Below, in pieces: positions 8,605 through 17,114 of a stretch of 64,000 nucleotides of DNA. Location: NCBI GenBank assembly GCA_041398825.1, contig JAWKTX010000009.1, positions 248,001 to 312,000 of the forward strand, read 5' to 3'. The translations under genes and the position numbers were made by a program. Below the pieces are notes generated by a model, which was given only the letters and a program-made list of their open reading frames with translations, was not told the origin of the DNA and did not search any database. Source of the stretch: Planctomycetaceae bacterium (GTDB lineage Bacteria > Planctomycetota > Planctomycetia > Planctomycetales > Planctomycetaceae). Every line of letters starts with the position of its first letter. Positions within the stretch are counted from its first letter, which is position 1.

Positions 8605-9058
8605 CAATATATCCCGACAACGACAAACAGCTCCAACGACGGAAACAGAAGACCGGGTAGGTTACCAGTCGGTGGAGGCCAATGAAAACGGGCCCGGCGG
8701 AGAATGATGACTTCCGGAGAATTCCACAGGACGCGCCCGCATTGTGTGGACATCTATCAGCCTGTTCAAAAACGGGACTGGCTCGAGCAGGAGACCTTAA
8801 AACACGATGGTTTCCAATCGTCCTGCCTGTCCCGGTTTTTCAACGGACGGTTATGTTATCGCCCGCACAATGGGAACTCCTCCGCGCGAACAAACCTGGT
8901 CGTACCGTCGCACGGAGCGAACCGGAAAGACGCGACCCGGAACGCTGGCTGCGGAATGTGAAGAGGGCCGTCCATGGGTCCTCGACGCTGTTGCGTCGTT
9001 AACTCCGGGGACAGGCCCGCGACCGGAAATCATGTCAGCCAGTGCAACTCCGGCGACT
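8605..9058. other. Intergenic region, 454 bp, carrying repeat copy B
   Basis: This lies between the start of the symporter gene and the end of fabI (both on the minus strand). It contains the structured repeat at 8763-8848. Several frames are open on the plus strand, but their translations are Arg/Pro-rich and match no family. Apart from the repeat I see no feature. Confidence 0.5.
8763..8848 (+). repeat. Structured intergenic repeat, copy B
   Basis: This 86-nt segment matches 301-390. The outer arms GTTCAAAAACGGGAC (8764-8778) and GTCCCGGTTTTTCAAC (8829-8844) are inverted. A middle stem pairs GCAGGA (8787-8792) with TCCTGC (8821-8826), and an inner hairpin pairs CGATGG (8805-8810) with CCAATCG (8814-8820, one bulge). 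The run GAGACCTTAAAACACGA is the longest block shared with copy A apart from one base. It sits downstream of fabI and upstream of the symporter gene. Confidence 0.78.
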
Positions 9059-9880
9059 CTAGCTGTCCTTCGGCTGACCGAAATCAGCGGGAGGCGCGCC
9101 CATTTTGCTGAAACCACAATCCACATGCAGGACTTCGGCAGTGATGCCACTGGCGAGGTCGCTCAACAGGAACATACCTGATTTGCCAACCTCATCCGCC
9201 GTAATATTGCGACGCATTGGTGCAACAGCGTCATAGAGATCGAGCATCTGCTTAAAGTCTCCGACTCCCATAGCGCTGATGGTACGTACCGGCCCAGCGC
9301 TAATTGCATTGACTCTGACGCCGTCAGGGCCCAGTTCACTGGCCAGGTAGCGGACACCGCATTCCAGAGCAGCTTTGCACAGTCCCATGATGTTGTATCC
9401 TGGAATGACTTCCTCGCCGCCAAAGTAAGAGAGCGTCAGAATACTGGCGGTTTCGCTGAGGATGTCTTTGCGTTTCGCTGCACCTGCCACGGCCAGCAGG
9501 CTGTAAGCGCTGATTTCCATCGCAGTCTTGAAGCCATCACGACTACAGTTGTACGTTGGCCCGGTCAGGTCTCCTGGCGGAGCGAATGCCACGCTGTGCA
9601 CAATAAAATCAATCTTGCCGAATTGTTCTGCCGCCTGATCCATGACCGCTGCCAGATGGTCATCATTGCAGACATCACAAGGCACAAGGAATTTCGCCCC
9701 GATGGGTTCGACCAGTTTCGCGACCTTGTTCTTGTTCTTTGGCCGATCGCCCGAATCCGGAAGGTGCGTGAATGCCATTTCCGCGCCTTCTTTGTGCAGG
9801 TTTTCCGTAATGGCCCATGCAATCGAGCGCTCGTTTGCAATCCCCAGAACGAGTCCCTTTTTGCCGGTAAACAGTCCCAT
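9059..9880 (-). CDS. fabI: Enoyl-[acyl-carrier-protein] reductase (NADH), FabI
   Basis: The enzyme performs the last, NADH-dependent reduction in each fatty-acid elongation round. The 273 residues show the FabI form of the short-chain dehydrogenase fold: cofactor loop VLGIANERSIAWAI (11-24), the segment SVAFAPPGDLTG, and the catalytic arrangement SYFGGEEVIPGYNIMGLCKA with Tyr152, Tyr162 and Lys169 (spacing Y-x6-K as in E. coli FabI). The pre-C-terminal motif VRVNAISAGPVRTISAMGV is also typical. Length is about ten residues above the family norm, in a short C-terminal tail. The ATG at 9880 has AAAGGT about 9 nt upstream. It stands alone on the minus strand with 121 bp to the next upstream gene; no other fab genes are here. 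Confidence 0.96.
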   Translation of the reverse strand: MGLFTGKKGLVLGIANERSIAWAITENLHKEGAEMAFTHLPDSGDRPKNKNKVAKLVEPIGAKFLVPCDVCNDDHLAAVMDQAAEQFGKIDFIVHSVAFAPPGDLTGPTYNCSRDGFKTAMEISAYSLLAVAGAAKRKDILSETASILTLSYFGGEEVIPGYNIMGLCKAALECGVRYLASELGPDGVRVNAISAGPVRTISAMGVGDFKQMLDLYDAVAPMRRNITADEVGKSGMFLLSDLASGITAEVLHVDCGFSKMGAPPADFGQPKDS

Positions 9881-10001
9881 TTCAATATACCTTTGACGAT
9901 GTCAGTGTTGTTTCGAGCGAAACATTTCGGATGCTTGCACACTCGAACGAGTGGCAGGATTGTGCGAAGGATAGACTCTGGTCAACGGTTCTGAAAGCGC
10001 T

Positions 10002-11879
10002 CTAAAACCTGCGAACATTTGTTCGTTGAGATTTCTGCTTCTGGCTACGAAGATCCATGGCGGAGAATTTCCACGCACCATTGGCAGGTTCCACAGCAAA
10101 AACAGCTTCAAACTGGTTCTGCCGTTCGTGGATATGTCCCCAGTGCTCGACAGTTCCCGCCACGGTCCAGGTAATGGCCGCCTCAAATCCCGGCCACGAA
10201 AGCTGGTCTGAATTCTCGCCGTCGGAACGGGTGATGTCTGTCGGTTGCGTAATGTCGACGCTGTCATAGGTGACGGACGTTACACGTGCCACCGCGCCGC
10301 CCTGGTCCCGAAGCTCAAGGCTGCGTCTCATCTGAAGGTAGAGCTCCTCCAGAAGCGGTCCGTCCACCGCGGTCGCCAGTGAATCGAGAATCTGAGCTTC
10401 TGCGCCTGCTTCCAACGCTTTGTAGGTTCGAGCGTGCAGTTTCTCCGCCAGCTGCTGGCAATCGGACGTCGCAAGGAGGGGAGGAGACTTGAACGGATTC
10501 CTGAAAACAGTGATACCAAATTCACGCGTACAAGCACTTACAATGAGCAGAATGGCGCTTAACCCAACGAACGAAATCCGGCCAAACCCAATCAGGCTGC
10601 CGGTGGATCGGAGAAGATAACAAACGCTACTGGATACAATGGCGCCCAGCAGCAGGCCGAATGACAGCATGGGGACTGTGATCGTTGGCAGAGGTGGAGT
10701 CTCCGCTGGAATGGGGGTGAAAGTTTCCGGTAGAAATTCCGGCGGGCACTCCCAGGCAAACGTATTGTCAGCTGGTTTGTTAAATCGGGAAAACTCAAAT
10801 CGCTGCAGTGTCTTATCGCCCGCAATGACCACCGATTCAACCTTTCGCATTGTGGAATGGAATCGAGTCCACTCCACCGTTGCCGCCCGGACAAAACGGT
10901 CTGAGGGGTGATAGGTTAGAATGATGCCGACTCGCCCGTTGGCGAGGCTTGTCCGTCGCTTCTCTGCGTTTGCGGCCATGTCTTTCTGGTCAAGCCCAAG
11001 CAGGTCAATCCGGGTAAACTCAGGGTTCACGTGCAAGCCGTTTATAGTCGTGGGATTGACATCTTTCAGCCAATTCCGGATCAGCTCTCGCACTGCATCC
11101 TGTTCATCGATGTCGATGAACGATGGATCCCTGTGCTGGATCGGCAGGAACGTCTTCAGGGTGGCAAGCGGAATCAGCACCTCATGACGTAACTCTGTTG
11201 GATCGATGTAGATAAAAGAATACACGCTGCTGTAGCTCATGATCCCCAGCGTTTGTTCTCGCTGCTTCGCAAACCAAGATTCCCATTCTTCATCGCTTGC
11301 ATCTTCAGAGAGTGGTGTTTCGGTCCAGTCGAACCGCAATGTGACAGCCGCACCAGCTTTCATCGAATCAGTGAACGTAAGATCGCTTCCTGTCTGATGA
11401 ACCGACAGTTTCATTTCGCTCGGGGTGACGAAATCCGGATCAGACAAGTCCTGCTGAATCGTCAGGAACTCAGGGGGATCGGCGAATGGAAATTCAATCT
11501 GATAGACCGCCGTGTGCAGCATCATGTCTGTTGTTGCGATCCCCGCCTCGGGAATCTCAAACGACTGCAGATCGGTGATGTGACCTTTCAGCAATTCGCC
11601 GCGCGCATCACGCAGAGTGACTCTTTCCAGCAGAAAATCGCGATGAAGTTCGAGACCTCGCTTAATTTCTGACGCTGGGACCACGTCCGATTCGTTTGCC
11701 TCCAGTTCATGAAACAGGACGAGGTCCTCCGCGAACATCTGCAATCGCATGATTGCACGGGATTTTGTTACGAAGATATCCGTCTCTGTAATTGAAAATG
11801 GATGCGTCGACGCACTTATCACTTCGTTCGACATGGCCGCGAAGGCAAACACCAGAAGGCAGCACAGCCAACGAAACAT
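10002..11879 (-). CDS. Unknown exported/membrane protein
   Basis: A 625-residue protein from the ATG at 11879, which begins with a signal-like segment (MFRWLCCLLVFAFAAM). The upstream in-frame extension to 11969 was rejected because this start places the signal at the N-terminus. The N-terminal 400 residues look like beta-rich extracytoplasmic domain(s) with many acidic and aromatic positions. Two hydrophobic segments follow (MLSFGLLLGAIVSSSVCYLL and RISFVGLSAILLIVSACT). The C-terminal 150 residues are soluble (ends QKQKSQRTNVRRF). I recognise no family or catalytic motif. It lies just upstream of fabI on the same strand, with 121 bp between; the neighbour gives no clear hint. Confidence 0.8.
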   Translation of the reverse strand: MFRWLCCLLVFAFAAMSNEVISASTHPFSITETDIFVTKSRAIMRLQMFAEDLVLFHELEANESDVVPASEIKRGLELHRDFLLERVTLRDARGELLKGHITDLQSFEIPEAGIATTDMMLHTAVYQIEFPFADPPEFLTIQQDLSDPDFVTPSEMKLSVHQTGSDLTFTDSMKAGAAVTLRFDWTETPLSEDASDEEWESWFAKQREQTLGIMSYSSVYSFIYIDPTELRHEVLIPLATLKTFLPIQHRDPSFIDIDEQDAVRELIRNWLKDVNPTTINGLHVNPEFTRIDLLGLDQKDMAANAEKRRTSLANGRVGIILTYHPSDRFVRAATVEWTRFHSTMRKVESVVIAGDKTLQRFEFSRFNKPADNTFAWECPPEFLPETFTPIPAETPPLPTITVPMLSFGLLLGAIVSSSVCYLLRSTGSLIGFGRISFVGLSAILLIVSACTREFGITVFRNPFKSPPLLATSDCQQLAEKLHARTYKALEAGAEAQILDSLATAVDGPLLEELYLQMRRSLELRDQGGAVARVTSVTYDSVDITQPTDITRSDGENSDQLSWPGFEAAITWTVAGTVEHWGHIHERQNQFEAVFAVEPANGAWKFSAMDLRSQKQKSQRTNVRRF

Positions 11880-12172
11880 CGGTAAATGTGATACCAGCAA
11901 ACCAGACGCAGACAAACGTGACACGAGGCAAATCCCAATGGGGCCATCTAGAAATAAGCAAAACATCATCCGGCTGAATGGTGCGAATTGTGATTCCGAA
12001 GCAGCAAAACAACAAGTGGCTGTCGACTGTGAGGGATACGAGGTTTCATCTGCGGCGTATCTGAAATGATGCCGCAGAATCCGGGATACATACGGAAGCC
12101 TTGGGAATTCCTTCGGATTTCGCTAAAAACGATGCCAACAATCGAAGTTTTGAATTCAATCAGGGGCAAATC

Positions 12173-13351
12173 ATGAAGCGTCGTGTCTTTCTGAGTTCAT
12201 CAATTGCCGCAGGACTGTACGCCGGCTCATCTGTTGCGAGTCAGGATGCCACGCGTCGAGTGGGAGTGATGGGGCATACTGGACGCGGCAATTACGGGCA
12301 TGGGCTTGATACTGTCTGGCAGAACATCCCCAACGCTCAGGTTGTTGGTGTTTCTGATGGAAACGAAGCCGGTCTCGCCGCGGAACTTAAGAAGTTGAAT
12401 GTCAGCAGTGGTTACCTTGATTACCGGGAGATGCTTTCCGCACAGCAACCAGAGTTTGTCTCCGTTGCCCCACGCCACCCGGATCAGCACTTCGACATGA
12501 TCATGGCTGCAATTGCGTCCGGGGTCCGCGGAATCTACGTCGAAAAACCCTTTTGCCGAACTCCCGCTGAAGCAGACGCCATTGTTTCCTCGTCGTTGAA
12601 AGCCGGTACGAAAATCGCCGTTGCTCATCGGAACCGATATCACCCCGTTCTTGTATTGATCAAACAGATGATCGCTGATGGACAGTTGGGACGGCTTCTT
12701 GAAATGCGTGGTCGCGGAAAGGGTGATCGCCGAGGTGGCGGAGAATGTCTATGGGTGCTTGGATGCCATGTCATGAACCTGTTCGAATATATTGGTGGCA
12801 AGCCACTCTCATGCTCTGCGACGCTGCTGACAAATGGAGCCAGGGTGACGGCAGCTGATGTTGCACCAGGCAATGAAGCGTTGGGGCCTCTCGCCGGAAA
12901 TGAGGTTCACGCTCATTACCAGATGGAATCCGGGGTCTTCGCCGCATACGACTCCATCGCAAACGATGGAACGAAAGATTCCTACTGCATGCATTTCATC
13001 GGCAGCGATGGCGTTATCGCATTGCATATCGACGCCAACCCAGTGGCGCACATCGTTTCGGGAAACCCCTTTGCAGTTGATATGAAACCGAGGCAGTGGG
13101 TGCCAATTACGTCTGCTGGTCCGGGTAAACCAGAACCACACCCCGGTCGGGTTGCTGATGTTCATAACCACGTTGCCGGCGTGAACGATCTGATCGCAGC
13201 GGTAGACGAAGACCGTCAGCCATTGTGTGACGCCCGCTCCGGGGCTTTGACTGTCGAAATGATCTGCGCAGCGTTTGAATCTCACCGTCAGAACAGCAAG
13301 AGCGTCAGTCTTCCACTGGAACGCAGAGACCATCCTTTGAACCGACTTTAG
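12173..13351 (+). CDS. Tat-exported Gfo/Idh/MocA-type oxidoreductase
   Basis: A 392-residue protein beginning MKRRVFLSSSIAAGL, a twin-arginine (RRxFL) signal for folded export. The Rossmann part follows (VGVMGHTGRGNYGHGLD), with the family motifs VSVAPRHPDQH and GIYVEKPFCRTPAEAD; the EKP lysine is the expected catalytic/cofactor residue. The C-terminal half is the mixed alpha/beta substrate domain. Family members oxidise or reduce sugars and inositols with NAD(P). The start at 12173 has AGGGG at about 8 nt; an in-frame upstream start at 12101 would bury the Tat signal. The next gene (13386) converges 34 nt later. The substrate is not predictable. Confidence 0.88.
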   Translation: MKRRVFLSSSIAAGLYAGSSVASQDATRRVGVMGHTGRGNYGHGLDTVWQNIPNAQVVGVSDGNEAGLAAELKKLNVSSGYLDYREMLSAQQPEFVSVAPRHPDQHFDMIMAAIASGVRGIYVEKPFCRTPAEADAIVSSSLKAGTKIAVAHRNRYHPVLVLIKQMIADGQLGRLLEMRGRGKGDRRGGGECLWVLGCHVMNLFEYIGGKPLSCSATLLTNGARVTAADVAPGNEALGPLAGNEVHAHYQMESGVFAAYDSIANDGTKDSYCMHFIGSDGVIALHIDANPVAHIVSGNPFAVDMKPRQWVPITSAGPGKPEPHPGRVADVHNHVAGVNDLIAAVDEDRQPLCDARSGALTVEMICAAFESHRQNSKSVSLPLERRDHPLNRL

Positions 13352-13385
13352 TTTTGATTCGCAGGGGTCTTCCTGAGGAACGGTG

Positions 13386-15257
13386 TCAGTCCGCTTCAAC
13401 CTCAGATTCTGGTTTTGGCTTTGGAGTGAATGCCTTCTCCAAAGCGACCGCTCCTCCCACCACGGGCAGCGTGAGGCTGGTGTGATCCAGATCGACCGTG
13501 AGTTCGGTGCCCGGATCCGGCCACAGGGTAAAGTCGCGGTCTGTTGAAAAGACCATGAATCCAATTTGCTGGCCCGCGGCAACAATCTGATCATCCGGCT
13601 GAAGGCGAAACCGGACGTCATAGAATTGCCCCGGCGTGAGGGGAGCACTTTCACTGACAGAATCCCGGTTTTGCGGATCGGCCCAGCCCCGAGTGATAAT
13701 GTTGTCTGTAATTTTGCCTTTGTCGTCCCACGGCAGTGACACAAGCCATACCGAAAGATTGGCGGCCGGGCGGTCACTGGCCATAGTGATGGTGACTTCG
13801 GCGTAGCCCGAAATATGCACTGGTTCGCTGAGTTCCGGCGTTGAAAATAACAACCGGTGATTCGTCCAGTCTGCCTTTGCTAATGTCGCTCCGTCGAATG
13901 AAAAGTTGTCAACAATCAGCTCTGTACCCTGATTCATCGGCTGGGCCAGCAAGAGGTTCCCTTGTCGTTCGCCCCCGCGCGTCGGATACAGTGTTACGGG
14001 CATCGCGGAGGGGTTTGGGTAATCGGGATACGACGTCGGTTCATCACGTTGCTTGTCTTCTCGAACGATCCACGCTTTGGGGTCGTTCTCCACACCATTT
14101 TCGACACCATACAGGTAGCGGGTGAACCATCGGTTCATCATTTTCAGTGGCGGTGGTCCGCCATGTCCGCCCTGATGATAGAAGATTTGTGTGGGAAGTC
14201 CTTTCGCCCGTGCGGCTTCGTAAATTCTCAAGCTGTGCTCGGGCATCACATTCCAGTCATTGAAGCCATGCGACATCAGCAAAGCAGCTTTCATGGGGCC
14301 CATCTCATTCAGATAGTCGCGACCGGCCCAGAAACTGTTGTAGTCGCCGGTGACGCGGTCCAGGTGCTTGATCATTTCGGCGTCGCGAACATTCTTGTCA
14401 CAATCACAGCGCCGCGCTGGGTCTCCACTGTTTATGAAGTTGTAAAGCACATCGATATCTTCGCCCATGTAGCCACCGGGGTGGCGAACGAGACCATTTG
14501 AACGGTAGTAGTGGTAGTAAGAAGTGTTGGGGGCCACCGGGATGATGGCTTCAAGTCCTTCAACTCCGGTTGTTGCTGCCGCAAGCGGCAGGGTACCGTT
14601 GTAAGAAGTGCCCGTCATACCGACCTTCCCGGTCGACCACGTCGCCTTCACTTCTTCGTTACCATCCGGGGTCGTATACCCTTTTGCTCGGCCATTCAGC
14701 CAGTCTATGACGGCCTTGGGGGCCAGCGATTCATTATCGCCACCGACTGTTGGGCATCCCTGAGATCGTCCTGTTCCGGGTGAACACGAATGAACGACGG
14801 CAAATCCGCGTGGGACCCAGTCATTTACGTGGGATTTGGATATCGAGCTTCGATCCTTGTCGAACTCGATAGGCTGAGGTAGCTCGTGCGGAGGAGGAGT
14901 CGCCCCGATGTTGTGTTGCGGATCCCAGAAATACGGTTTCGCGTTCTTTGCAGTTCCGCAGTAGTACGGACTGGTTTCATAAATCACTGCAACCTTCAGG
15001 CCTTCTGACTCCGTTTGTTTCGGCCTGGTGACGTCAACGTGCATTCGGTCGAGTTTACCGTCGCCGTCGGAATCGAATTCCGTCTCAACCCAAAGATGAT
15101 GTCGAATCCAGTCTTTCGAGTCCTTGAATGCGTCTACGACCTGTGCTTCGCCATCTTTAAAGATGGGCCTGGCCTCAAAGTCTTCCGCAGGAGAAATCGA
15201 TGCGGTCAGGACAACCGCCGCCAGAGAAGCGATGCGAAAGGTTGACGTGTTAGCCAT
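13386..15257 (-). CDS. Exported CocE/NonD (S15-like) alpha/beta-hydrolase
   Basis: A 623-residue protein from the ATG at 15257, beginning with a signal peptide (MANTSTFRIASLAAVVLTASISPA). It matches the X-Pro dipeptidyl-peptidase/cocaine-esterase family: nucleophile elbow GTSYNG, downstream aspartate in GFNDWNV, and histidine in HQGGHGG, giving a complete Ser-Asp-His set. The C-terminal 200 residues look like the beta-sandwich domain typical of these enzymes. It should hydrolyse peptides or esters outside the cytoplasm. An extra in-frame 24 residues upstream lack signal character. Its minus-strand neighbour ends at 15360 with a terminator between them. It is convergent with the oxidoreductase at 12173. 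Confidence 0.88.
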   Translation of the reverse strand: MANTSTFRIASLAAVVLTASISPAEDFEARPIFKDGEAQVVDAFKDSKDWIRHHLWVETEFDSDGDGKLDRMHVDVTRPKQTESEGLKVAVIYETSPYYCGTAKNAKPYFWDPQHNIGATPPPHELPQPIEFDKDRSSISKSHVNDWVPRGFAVVHSCSPGTGRSQGCPTVGGDNESLAPKAVIDWLNGRAKGYTTPDGNEEVKATWSTGKVGMTGTSYNGTLPLAAATTGVEGLEAIIPVAPNTSYYHYYRSNGLVRHPGGYMGEDIDVLYNFINSGDPARRCDCDKNVRDAEMIKHLDRVTGDYNSFWAGRDYLNEMGPMKAALLMSHGFNDWNVMPEHSLRIYEAARAKGLPTQIFYHQGGHGGPPPLKMMNRWFTRYLYGVENGVENDPKAWIVREDKQRDEPTSYPDYPNPSAMPVTLYPTRGGERQGNLLLAQPMNQGTELIVDNFSFDGATLAKADWTNHRLLFSTPELSEPVHISGYAEVTITMASDRPAANLSVWLVSLPWDDKGKITDNIITRGWADPQNRDSVSESAPLTPGQFYDVRFRLQPDDQIVAAGQQIGFMVFSTDRDFTLWPDPGTELTVDLDHTSLTLPVVGGAVALEKAFTPKPKPESEVEAD

Positions 15258-15314
15258 CTCTTGGCGCTCAATAACAGGGAGGGGGATGTTGTCTGCTGCA
15301 CGACTGGCGTGATG

Positions 15315-15344
15315 AAAAAGGCCCGTCATACAGAACGACGGGCC
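15315..15344 (-). terminator. Rho-independent terminator of the 15360-16874 gene
   Basis: GGCCCGTC (15320-15327) pairs perfectly with GACGGGCC (15337-15344). On the minus strand the stem is followed by TTTTT (15319 to 15315). It lies directly after the stop of the oxidoreductase gene and separates it from the S15 hydrolase gene. Confidence 0.88.
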
Positions 15345-15359
15345 TGAGTCAGAATGATG

Positions 15360-16874
15360 CTAGACATCCTTCGCCAGAGGGCAAACATATGGTTTGCGAT
15401 ATTCACGAGTCAATAAAGCGTTGGCAGCATTGTTGTTCGTGAACACTTCCTTCTCCGGATCAAACGCGAGGTTGGCACCCAGTGAAAGTTTATACTTATC
15501 CAGATCGACACCATTCTTCGTCAGGTGCTTGACCGTCCGCTGAAGGGTCGCTTCGTTATCGTCCAGGCTCTTGATGCCACTCAGGACGGATGAAAGTTCC
15601 GAGACAGTCACTTTGTTGTTTTCTCCCATGTAATAGGAGATGTTTCCGAGGTGACTCATTCCAGCGGAAAGATGGCCTTCGCGGACGTCGGCATTCAGGT
15701 CCTTGACATTTCGGGACTCACACGCGGACAGGAAGTTCCCGAAATGGTCTCCTCCCCCTTTGAACTCTTTGATGATGTTCATCTCTTTGTCGAATGCAAT
15801 ACAGTGGGAATAGCTGACCTGCGTCAGGTAGCCATTTGTTCCGTAAAATACGACACCGATCTTGTTGCCTTTGGTGCTCTGGAACAGTTTGTTCAGTTCC
15901 GTGTCATCGCTGTCATCAACACTCAATCCGCGCGTTTCGAAAACGATGCATTTGTCACCGTAATCATAAACCGTGACCTCCGTGTTTCCGGTGTCCCCAG
16001 CGTCGACGTAATTTGGGTCCTTTCTTTCCGCCTGATATCCCAGGCGTCCGCCATACGTAAAGATATTGGTCGGATGATTGTCGATGCCAAGTCCCCAGCG
16101 AGCGACATCGGTCTGGTGTGGTCCCTGATTGCCAAGGTCACCATTTCCGTAATGTCGCTGCCAGTGCCAGTCGTAGTGGAATTTTTCACGAGTCAGCTTC
16201 GGGCTGGTGAGCGTTGCCGGACCTGACCAGAGATCGAAGTCGACATTGTCAGGAATCTTGTAGTCTCCCAAAGCACCAATCGATTTTCGACGTTTGTAAC
16301 ACAACCCTCGAGCGAACTTCACTTCGCCAATGCCACCCGCGTTCATAAATGCAAAGGCGTCTTTAATGGCCTGGCTGGAGCGGCACTGAGTTCCTACCTG
16401 ACACATTCGACCATATTTCCGGGCTGCGGCAATCAGAGCCGACCCCTCCCAGACGTTGTGACAGACTGGCTTTTCGACGTAGGCATCTTTGCCGGCCTGC
16501 ATGGCCCAGATGCCCGTCAGGGCGTGCCAGTGATTTGGGGTTGCGGTGCTCACAACATCCAGCGCGCTGTCTTCGAAGGCTTTGCGCATGTCGGTAAACA
16601 GTTTTGGTCGCAGTCCCTGTTTGTCGTTGATTGCATCACAACGTTTGTTTCCAACGGCCTCGTCGACATCAACGATGGCGCGGATCTCTGTGCGGGAATC
16701 GCTCAGGTAGGCATCAATATGTGATGAACCGCGACCATTCACGCCCACAACAACGACGCCCATTTTTGCGTTGGCGGACGTACCGGCGCGTCCAATAGCC
16801 GGAGCAGCGAATACGGTTGATGCAGCAGCGACGGCTGACGTTCGAAGAAAATTACGACGATTAAATGTGGTCAT
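15360..16874 (-). CDS. Tat-exported Gfo/Idh/MocA-type oxidoreductase (long form)
   Basis: A 504-residue protein that starts with MTTFNRRNFLRTSAVAAAS, a strong twin-arginine signal (NRRNFLR). The NAD-binding fold begins MGVVVVGVNGRGSSHIDAYL, followed by STATPNHWHAL, DAYVEKPVCHNVWEG and GRMCQVGTQCRSS, all familiar from the MocA family of planctomycetes. The C-terminal domain includes the sequences HYDWHWQRHYGNGDLGNQGPH, with the conserved DLGNQGPH-type motif. It is longer than the enzyme at 12173. The ATG at 16874 was used; a TTG two codons upstream is possible. It probably acts on sugars or glycosides in the periplasm. The gene has its own terminator and about 240 bp before the next upstream gene. 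Confidence 0.9.
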   Translation of the reverse strand: MTTFNRRNFLRTSAVAAASTVFAAPAIGRAGTSANAKMGVVVVGVNGRGSSHIDAYLSDSRTEIRAIVDVDEAVGNKRCDAINDKQGLRPKLFTDMRKAFEDSALDVVSTATPNHWHALTGIWAMQAGKDAYVEKPVCHNVWEGSALIAAARKYGRMCQVGTQCRSSQAIKDAFAFMNAGGIGEVKFARGLCYKRRKSIGALGDYKIPDNVDFDLWSGPATLTSPKLTREKFHYDWHWQRHYGNGDLGNQGPHQTDVARWGLGIDNHPTNIFTYGGRLGYQAERKDPNYVDAGDTGNTEVTVYDYGDKCIVFETRGLSVDDSDDTELNKLFQSTKGNKIGVVFYGTNGYLTQVSYSHCIAFDKEMNIIKEFKGGGDHFGNFLSACESRNVKDLNADVREGHLSAGMSHLGNISYYMGENNKVTVSELSSVLSGIKSLDDNEATLQRTVKHLTKNGVDLDKYKLSLGANLAFDPEKEVFTNNNAANALLTREYRKPYVCPLAKDV

Positions 16875-17114
16875 CGGCAATGGGCTCCCAGATCTTCGTT
16901 GGAGGGTTATGGCGGGCCGGAAGATTAGTAGATTAGAGGTGGGCTCGATCCATCAAACGGCGATTTACCGCCTGACTCAGCGTGCATAGGACCGTATTCG
17001 GGCGTTGTTTTCAAGGCTTCGGCATGATCAACGGGGCCACGTCCGCAAAACTAAATGGCTGCACAAGACACAATTGGCGAAAGTATGAAGTTCGATAAAG
17101 GGCTGAGCGGCACG

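Noticed and set aside
8682..9002. 106-residue plus-strand frame in the gap before fabI
   Set aside because: Contains the structured repeat, has biased Arg/Pro content and no family resemblance.
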